Shown one piece after another: positions 56,618-64,000 of a DNA stretch of 64,000 bases. This stretch comes from Homalodisca vitripennis (Eukaryota; Arthropoda; Insecta; Hemiptera; Cicadellidae): positions 4,243,001-4,307,000 of the forward strand of contig NC_060214.1 in the NCBI RefSeq assembly GCF_021130785.1. The letters are read 5' to 3'. The translations under genes and the position numbers were made by a program. Every line of letters starts with the position of its first letter. The first letter of the stretch is position 1. Under the pieces are notes generated by a model. The model searched no databases and was not told the DNA's origin. It was given only the letters and a program-made list of their open reading frames with translations.

Positions 56618-57099
56618 ATCGTCTTATTTTCTGTTGAGCGAATGTTTAGCAAATTTCATTATTTCCGTTTAAATGTAGAAGCAAACATTGAACAGTAAAA
56701 CAGCTATAGATTCGGTTAATTTTTCATTCGTGAGTTACAGATTAGTTTATTGTCCTTTAAACAGTATTTTACGTTGATTTTCTGACTGTCCCAAAAGTGA
56801 GCTAGAACCCTCACATTCATATCTACTTATATATATATATATATATATATCCAAAATTAAGAATAAATAACCGATCATATGAAGTACGAGAGAGAGGAAT
56901 CATCAGGAGATAATAGACAAATTCGGTGATAAACCATGCCATGGATTCTGCAGGAATTTAGAACCATAGTTAGGTGGTAAACAACTTTTGCACCAAATGA
57001 AAAAAATGCCATTGCATTATTATATTGTCAAATATTGCGTCTGACATTTTTTTCTTTCATTATTACCAGGGAACAACTATTTCATTACTTTAAGTTCAG
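56618..57099. other. Right flank of the viral element
   Basis: TTCCGTTTAAATGTAG near 56665 looks like one more start motif followed at once by a stop, perhaps a lost gene. (TA)n near 56828-56851. No inverted terminal repeat matching the left flank was found. Confidence 0.4.
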
Positions 57100-58108
57100 T
57101 AAGATGTGGAAGTTTAATTTTACCCTCATAGCAACAGGAAGTGAACCCTCTAGCTGTATTCTTCTCATGTTTGAAATAAAATCCTGACCAATATAGACAA
57201 ACTCCCTCAAGACCACATACAGACTAAGGACTGACATCTGGAGTAGTATCAGAAACCGCACACCTTGGAGTAAATTTAAACTTCTTACTACTCCTATATA
57301 ATCTGCTATCTCAGTCTTTTGGGCTTTGGCCTTTGGGTCACGGCAGCTGATCTGAGTGGACTTGCCTTTAGTCCTCTTAATGTCAGATTCAACAACTACA
57401 GATCTTATATCAAGTGTTTCCTCATAGGTATTCCATAAGTATCTCTCAGGACACTATAATGCCCATTATCTCGGTTTCCAGAGAATATCAATTCATTAAC
57501 AGGTCCTCCAGAACCATAATTAGAAATTACGTCACCATTTTCCTGATTGTTTGCTCTAACCCGAAATTTGGCAATTTGTCCCACAGGGCTCTGTGTTGGG
57601 ACATATACTGTTTGTAATTACAATCCTTCATTGCAATGTCTCTGGCAAGGTGTTATTGTTTGCTGACGCCCACGCTGTTCTCTTGTCATAGAGATCAACA
57701 GTTAACTTGATCTGCAGTACATGATTCGTTTAAAGTTGCCTCACAGTGATTAAAGGGTAATTAGGCTAATTTTAAATTAAACTAAAAGGCAGGAAATTGT
57801 ATTTAACTTAACCGAAGACTGTTAAACTTATGGTTCTGTTAAGTTTCTTGGTTTTTTCTTGGACTCTAAGCTATATGGGATGACCATGTAAACGATAATA
57901 TGTAAATGTTGAGAAGACTTACACTTTTAATTGCCACCCTGTTACTTAAGACAAGCTCTCTTTGCATTTTTCAGAGCCATGTTATGGTATTAGGTTTTGG
58001 AGTTATACATCTAATGTCGGTCAAATTCGTTTTGCTGAAGGAGGCTACGAGATTCCAATGCTATAAGGATCACTGTAAACCTCTGTACATAAACAAGTCC
58101 GGACTATT

Positions 58109-58115
<7 letters not shown>
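57100..58115 (+). mobile_element. LINE reverse-transcriptase remnant
   Basis: Badly decayed, but in shifting frames PQGSVLGHILFVITILHCN (about 57577) and LLFADAHAVLLS (palm, with ADD mutated to ADA) precede KFLGFFLDSKL (about 57846) and FQSHVM, SNVGQI, KDHCKPLYINKS (thumb and C-terminal region). The order is that of a Jockey/CR1-like RT. It ends against a (TA)n run at 58110-58160. Confidence 0.6.
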
Positions 58116-58160
<45 letters not shown>

Positions 58161-58164
<4 letters not shown>

Positions 58165-58360
58165 GCTACATAACGTGCCCTGAGGAAATAATAAATGAAC
58201 TAAAAAAGTACAAAGAAGTTGAAACTTACTCAACTAGAAGTAATGCAAATCTATTTTTTCCCTAGGTTAGGCTTGATAAAATCATAAAGTGTTTTCCTTT
58301 TACAAGTACCAAGTTTTATAATGGTCTACTTCTTATTTTACGTCTCCAATCCTAAACAAA
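58161..58360. other. Short non-coding stretch
   Basis: Nothing recognised between the (TA)n run and the next array. Confidence 0.4.
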
Positions 58361-59430
58361 ATTTTTTGTATAGGCCTAGGTTCCGTGTAATCCTGAGTTC
58401 AGTCTAAGGTTGGGATTCCGTGTATAACGGGGTACTGTATAAGCCTAGGTTCTGTGTAAGCCTAGGTTCCGTGTAATACTGGGTTCAGTCTAAGGTTGGG
58501 ATTCCGTGTATGACGGGTACTGTATAAGCCTAGGTTCTGTGTAAGCCTAGGTTCCGTGTAATACTGGGTTCAGTCTAAGGTTGGGATTCCGTGTATGACG
58601 GGTACTGTATAAGCCTAGGTTCTGTGTAAGCCTAGGTTCCGTGTAATACTGGGTTCAGTCTAAGGTTGGGATTCCGTGTATGACGGGGGGGGGTACTGTA
58701 TAAGCCTAGGTTCTGTGTAAGCCTAGGTTCCGTGTAATACTGGGTTCAGTCTAAGGTTGGGATTCCGTGTATGACGGGTACTGTATAAGCCTAGGTTCTG
58801 TGTAAGCCTAGGTTCCGTGTAATACTGGGTTCAGTCTAAGGTTGGGATTCCGTGTATGACGGGGTACTGTATAAGCCTAGGTTCTGTGTAAGCCTAGGTT
58901 CCGTGTAATACTGGGTTCAGTCTAAGGTTGGGATTCCGTGTATGACGGGGTACTGTATAAGCCTAGGTTCTGTGTAAGCCTAGGTTCCGTGTAATCCTGG
59001 GTTCAGTCTAAGGTTGGGATTCCGTGTATAACGGGGTACTGTATAAGCCTAGGTTCTGTGTAAGCCTAGGTTCCGTGTAATCCTGGGTTCAGTCTAAGGT
59101 TGGGATTCCGTGTATGACGGGATACTGTATAAGCCTAGGTTCTGTGTAAGCCTAGGTTCCGTGTAATTACTGGGTTTCCGTGTAGGAAGGGGTTCTGTGT
59201 AGGCTTGGGTTCCAGGGGAGACTGGGTTCCGTGTATACAAGAGTTCAATGTAGGCCGGGGTTCCGTGTAGCCTTGGGTTACGAGTAGGCCTGGGTTCTGT
59301 ATAGGCTTCGTTTAGGGGGCGTCTGGGCCGTGTAGTCCAGGAATTCCATGAAGGCTGGGGTTTAGTGTAGGCTTGGATTCTGTATAGGCCGTGGGATCCG
59401 GGGGGAGCCTGGGTTCCGATAGGCCTGGAA
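58361..59430. repeat. Tandem array: ~85-bp units built of five ~17-bp subrepeats
   Basis: Units run TAAGCCTAGGTTCTGTG, TAAGCCTAGGTTCCGTG, TAATACTGGGTTCAGTC, TAAGGTTGGGATTCCGTG, TATGACGGGTACTGTA, each a variant of a 17-bp monomer. About nine or ten copies from 58361 to 59190, then a degenerate edge to 59430 where only the 17-bp monomer (GTGTAGGCCTGGGTTCC type) is visible. Confidence 0.9.
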
Positions 59431-59954
59431 TTTCACATTACTTATTAAAAAACCACGAGTTTCAAACAATTTGAGGTACTGTAAAGAACATTAGTTTAAA
59501 ATATATTATTGTGTAACATTTGAGGAACCCTGTAGATCATATTAACATAACGATGTCTACATTGACATGTCTCCATACAAATGGCGGTGAAATCCGTGTA
59601 TATGATGTAATGGAAGAGTATATATTAGTTTAAACAGTTCTGGAGCTTTCAGAGTCTTTCCAACATTAACGAGACTATTGGAAGTTGTAAGTTCTCCTGT
59701 TTCGCCTCTTTTCTAGGCCCAAGGAAAACTATACATTACCGTTTTAACCCATATGATAGTTTCACCAGTTTATAGCAACTTTGTATGAATAATCGAATTT
59801 TATTAAATTTATAAATAAAAAAATATCGAGGCCCGTTTTCTCTTAAACTTTCCATTTAATCGTCTGAAGTTAAAAGTTTCTAAAATGTTATAATCCTTCA
59901 GGCCAATACGTTACCATGAAAAAATCATTATATATAGTGCAGGCTCAAACATGT
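59431..59954. other. Non-coding stretch
   Basis: Nothing recognised. Confidence 0.4.
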
Positions 59955-60533
59955 GGGTAGAGTACGATAAGCGGAACCCGGTTTTTTATATCTAAATTTG
60001 GCAAACGATATTACTTAATCATAACCATCGATATAATCAATTGATACTGATTAATTATTTTGAACAATTAACTTAAATCATCTATATCAACAGCTGTAAA
60101 CACTTTTAAATAATACACGTAGGGGAATATTTCAATTTTACATAAGTAACATTTGATTATTAAAAAAGGCAGTCAATTTAGGATAACTACACGTCATTGC
60201 TTTGAAAGTTGATAAGGACATGTTTTTCGTGGCTTCAAAATGTTGGAATCGTACCGAAAACCCCATTACGTGAAATTTGTGGGAAAGAAACAGCTGTAAC
60301 TGTAAAAGGAGCAAATATGGTCGTCTTCATTTTTTCCTAATTTTGGTTGTAATAATTTCTTTGATCACCGTAAATATTAAATTCATATTTTAATTTAAAA
60401 CATATGATTGTTATTGAGGACTATAGATACTTTTATATCGATTGATATTCTAGGATTTGATATGCGAATATTAGGTATCGCTGGTTACATTCTTCGATAT
60501 AAAAAAACCGGGTCCGTTTATCGTACCCTACCC
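59955..60533. mobile_element. MITE with ~38-bp inverted ends (hAT-like target duplication)
   Basis: The left end begins GGGTAGAGTACGATAAGCGG and the complement of the right end begins GGGTAGGGTACGATAAACGG; both continue through CCGGTTTTTTATATC. Flanks read AAACATGT and AAACATGC, an 8-bp duplication with one mismatch (or a 6-bp AACATG one). The 579-bp body is non-coding and AT-rich. An 8-bp duplication would point to hAT. Confidence 0.75.
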
Positions 60534-61034
60534 AAACATGCTTTTAGAATGAAAATTTAGTATTTCTTTTAGGTTTAGTTAAAAAGAATATAGAAAATTG
60601 TTTTAAAAAATAGGTAATAATCGGGAATGTAGAGGTCTATGCCTGACTTAGTACAATCATCAAGGATTTAGTTCATGGTTTTAATACATAATATTTGTTT
60701 GTACACACACTACAATAAGTATGCTAGACGTGTATTTACAATATTATAAATGCAATGTGTAATTGGTCTGGAAGAATTCAATGTAATAAATATGTCTTAA
60801 TAGGGCCGATGAAATATACCTCACAGTTTATCGTCCAGTCTGCTTCTAAATGGTAAAATAAATAACTCAGTCTGCCACAGTGGAACGGAGAGAAATGGAG
60901 GAAATCGCTCAAGAGTAAAGAATAACAGCGATTGTCAGTGACAAAGTGTCGAGGGTTGAATAATTCACAGTCTGTAGTCCGTACGGCACTAACCTCACCG
61001 CCCTGTCTGAGGACTTATGGATAAATAATGTATA
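60534..61034. other. Non-coding stretch
   Basis: Nothing recognised. Confidence 0.4.
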
Positions 61035-62806
61035 CCCTAACAAACGTTCCCACAATAATGAGACTATACCGAGTATTGGGAGTAGTAATATGGATAACTA
61101 TGTAATTAGTTTACATTCTGACAAACATATGCCACAGTGATGGGACTACAGCGCGTTTTGGGATTAATATGGATAATTGTGTATTAGTGTACATTCCGAC
61201 ATACATTTGCCACAGTGATTAGACTACATTACGTGTCGGGAGTAATATGGATAATTGTGTATTAGTGTATATTCTGACAAAACATTTGCCACAGTGATGG
61301 GACTACAGCGCATGTTGGGAGTAATATGGATAATAATTGTGTATTAGTGTATATTCTGAAAAACATTTGCCACAGTGATTAGACTACAGCGCGTTTTGGG
61401 ATTAATTGGATAATTGTGTATTAGTGTATATTCTGACAAACATTTGCCACAGTGATGGGACTACAGCGCATGTTGGGAGTAATTCGGATAATAATTGTGT
61501 ATTAGTGTATATTCAGAAAAACATTTGCCACAGTGATTAGACTACAGAGCGTTTTGGGATTAATATGGATAATTGTGTATTAGTGTATATTCTGACAAAA
61601 CATTTGCCACAGTGATTAGACTACAGCACGTGTTGGGTGTAATGTGGATAACTTTGTATTAGTGTACATTCCGACATACATTTGACACAGTGATTAAACT
61701 ACAGCGCGTGTTGGGGAGTAATATGGATAACTGTGTATGAGTGTACATTCCGACAAACATTTGCCACAGTGATTAGACTACAGCACGTGTTGGGAGTAAT
61801 ATGGATAACTGTGTATGAGTGTACATTCCGACATACATTTGCCACAGTGATTTGACTATAGTGCGTGTTGGGTGTAATATAGATAATTGTGTATTAGTGT
61901 ACATTCCGACATACATTTGCCACAGTGATTAGACTACAGCACGTGTTGGGAGTAATATGGATAACTGTGTATTAGTGTACATTCCGACATACGTTTGCCA
62001 CAGTGATTAGACTACAGCACGTGTTGGGATTAATATGGATAACTGTGTATGAGTGTACATTCCGACATACATTTGCCACAGTGATTTGACTATAGTGCGT
62101 GTTGGGTGTAATATAGATGATTGTGTATTAGTGTACATTCTGACAAACATTTGCCACAGTGATTAGACTACAGCGCGTGTTGGGAGTAATATGGATAACT
62201 GTGTACGAGTGTACATTCTGACAAACATTTGCCACAGTGATTAGACTACAGCACGTGTTGGGAGTAATATGGATAACTGTGTATGAGTGTACATTCCGAC
62301 AAACATTTGCCACAGTGATTAGACTACAGCACGTGTTGGGAGTAATATGGATAACTGTGTATGAGTGTACATTCCGACATACATTTGCCACAGTGATTTG
62401 ACTATAGTGCGTGTTGGGTGTAATATAGATAATTGTGTATTAGTGTACATTCCGACATACATTTGCCACAGTGATTAGACTACAGCACGTGTTGGGAGTA
62501 ATATGGATAACTGTGTATTAGTGTACATTCCGACATACGTTTGCCACAGTGATTAGACTACAGCACGTGTTGGGAGTAATATGGATAACTGTGTATGAGT
62601 GTACATTCCGACATACATTTGCCACAGTGATTTGACTATAGTGCGTGTTGGGTGTAATATAGATGATTGTGTATTAGTGTACATTCTGACAAACATTTGC
62701 CACAGTGATTAGACTACAGCGCGTGTTGGGAGTAATATGGATAAACTGTGTACGAGTGTACATTCTGACAAACATTTGCCACAGTGATTAGACTACAGCA
62801 CGTGTT
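61035..62806. repeat. Tandem array of ~78-bp units with higher-order pattern
   Basis: About 22 units of GTGTATTAGTGTACATTCCG, ACATACATTTGCCACAGTGA, TTAGACTACAGCACGTGTTG, GGAGTAATATGGATAACT. A variant unit (TTTGACTATAGTGCGTGTTG, GGTGTAATATAGAT) recurs near 61850, 62091, 62397 and 62631, i.e. every three or four units. The minus-strand open frame here is repeat read-through. Confidence 0.9.
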
Positions 62807-63289
62807 GAGTCCAAGTTGAGGAGCATCCAAGTGCTGCCCGAACAGTTGCCAGGGTTTAGTGGTTCAATCTAGATAACTGTTGAATATTTATATTCCAATA
62901 TTGACTATATGAAGTATATAGGTCAAACTTGATTCAACCCGTAAAACAGTAATAGTATATTTGGCTTGCTAATGTCTTTTTAAATTTGAATAAACTAACT
63001 GATTTGTTGAAGTCTTCATTGACATGTATAAGTGTAAATATAACTGGAATGTAGAGGTTATTTGAGCTTTTTATGGAATATAATTAACAGGGAAGTAGCT
63101 CTAACGTTATAAAGAGCTGTGCCTATATTGTGATGTTAAATTAAATATTAGGTAAGATAATAGTCAGTATTAGTAAGTACCAGTACTAAGAAACGTGAAG
63201 GAAGGATTTTAGCCGTAGAACCTTGCCGCCATACTAGTCTCTTGTCTCATTATAAAGTGTCTATACAATCATTTAGTATTGATTACCCC
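62807..63289. other. Non-coding stretch between arrays
   Basis: Nothing recognised. Confidence 0.4.
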
Positions 63290-64000
63290 AGAGAATTATT
63301 TCTATATGACCCACAATACGCACCACGAAAATAGAAAGAAGTATTTACATTGTACAAATATACGCAATATGAAAATATACAAACAGTTACTTTTTTTAAA
63401 CAATGACCCGCTTCTTGATATGACTCACATTACGCACCACCAAAGTAGAAACAAGTATTTACTTTTTTACAAATATACGGAATATGAACGTATACCAGAC
63501 AGTTGCTCATGTATGTGGAAACTTAAAAAAACACATTGCCCTGCTTCTTGATTTGACTCACATTACGCACCACCAAAGTAGAAACAAGTATTTACTTTTT
63601 ACAAATATACGGAATATGAACGTATACAGACAGTTGCTCATGTATGTGGAAAACTTAAAAACACATTGCCCCTGTGCTTCTGTGATTTGACTCACATTAC
63701 GCACCACCAAAGTAGAAACAAGTATTTACTTTTTACAAATATACGGAATATGAACGTATACAGACAGTTGCTCATGTATGTGGAAACTTAAAAACACATT
63801 GCCCTGCTTCTTGATATGACTCACATTACGCACCACCAAAGTAGAAACAAGTATTTACTTTTTACAAATATATGGAATATGAAACGTATACAGACAGTTG
63901 CTCATGTATGTGGAAACTTAAAAAAACACATTGCCCTGCTTCTTGATTTGACTCACATTACGCACCACCAAAGTAGAAACAAGTATTTACTTTTTACAAA
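63290..64000. repeat. Tandem array of ~134-bp units, cut by the window edge
   Basis: Units contain TGACTCACATTACGCACCAC, CAAAGTAGAAACAAGTATTT, ACTTTTTACAAATATACGGA, ATATGAACGTATACAGACAG, TTGCTCATGTATGTGGAAAC and CACATTGCCCTGCTTCTTGA. Five units are visible and the array continues past 64000. Confidence 0.9.

Noticed and set aside
62128..62391. Minus-strand frame with HSYTVIHITPNTCCSLI repeats
   Set aside because: Read-through of the 78-bp satellite.

Overview
The window is AT-rich, repeat-dense genomic DNA of an arthropod, most likely an insect. I infer Hemiptera only weakly, from the repeat mix. There are no bacterial operons. The content is two short spliced exons of a conserved animal gene, LINE, SINE, LTR and DNA-transposon copies, several large tandem arrays, and one long block of tightly packed, overlapping genes of viral type.

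Layout. 1-25 kb is mostly non-coding, with two Tc1/mariner-superfamily copies (1876-3237 and 13628-14974), a piggyBac-like element (17008-18038), a TTAA-flanked MITE (19106-19636), LINE fragments and a probable Penelope- or LINE-like dispersed repeat. 25-28 kb holds a LINE 3' end and, on the minus strand, the last two coding exons of the ARF-GAP/paxillin-binding scaffold gene GIT (27959-28141 and 26101-26265). 28-36 kb holds a LINE, a poly-C tract and two satellite-like arrays. 36.4-37.1 kb holds a tRNA-derived SINE and broken PIF1-helicase and OB-fold fragments.

37.3-56.6 kb is the main feature: an endogenous Polinton-like (adintovirus-like) dsDNA virus or element of about 11 kb, split by a complete 8.3-kb BEL/Pao LTR retrotransposon (45934-54206, 5-bp target duplication ATGAT). 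The viral genes include a possible replication initiator with a C-terminal OB-like region, BRO-N proteins, a minor-capsid-like protein, an FtsK/HerA-type packaging ATPase, a widespread Polinton-associated protein of unknown function, a PLA2-like protein, a basic core-like protein, an adenain-like cysteine protease, a fibre-like repeat protein, a DUF5679 zinc-ribbon protein and a double-jelly-roll major capsid protein. I see no protein-primed DNA polymerase B and no retroviral-type integrase. Most viral genes start with the same T-rich plus TAAATGG motif, which looks like a late promoter fused to the start codon. Two arrays of a 7-bp repeat sit in the same sense just upstream of two viral genes.

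56.6-64 kb has a LINE remnant, a hAT-like MITE and three more tandem arrays, one running off the window edge. No further GIT exon is recognisable upstream (28.2-64 kb), so the viral element may lie in an intron of that gene. Many genes are broken only by one-base indels, often in homopolymers. Either the insertion is young or the assembly keeps long-read indel errors. All frames should be read with that in mind.
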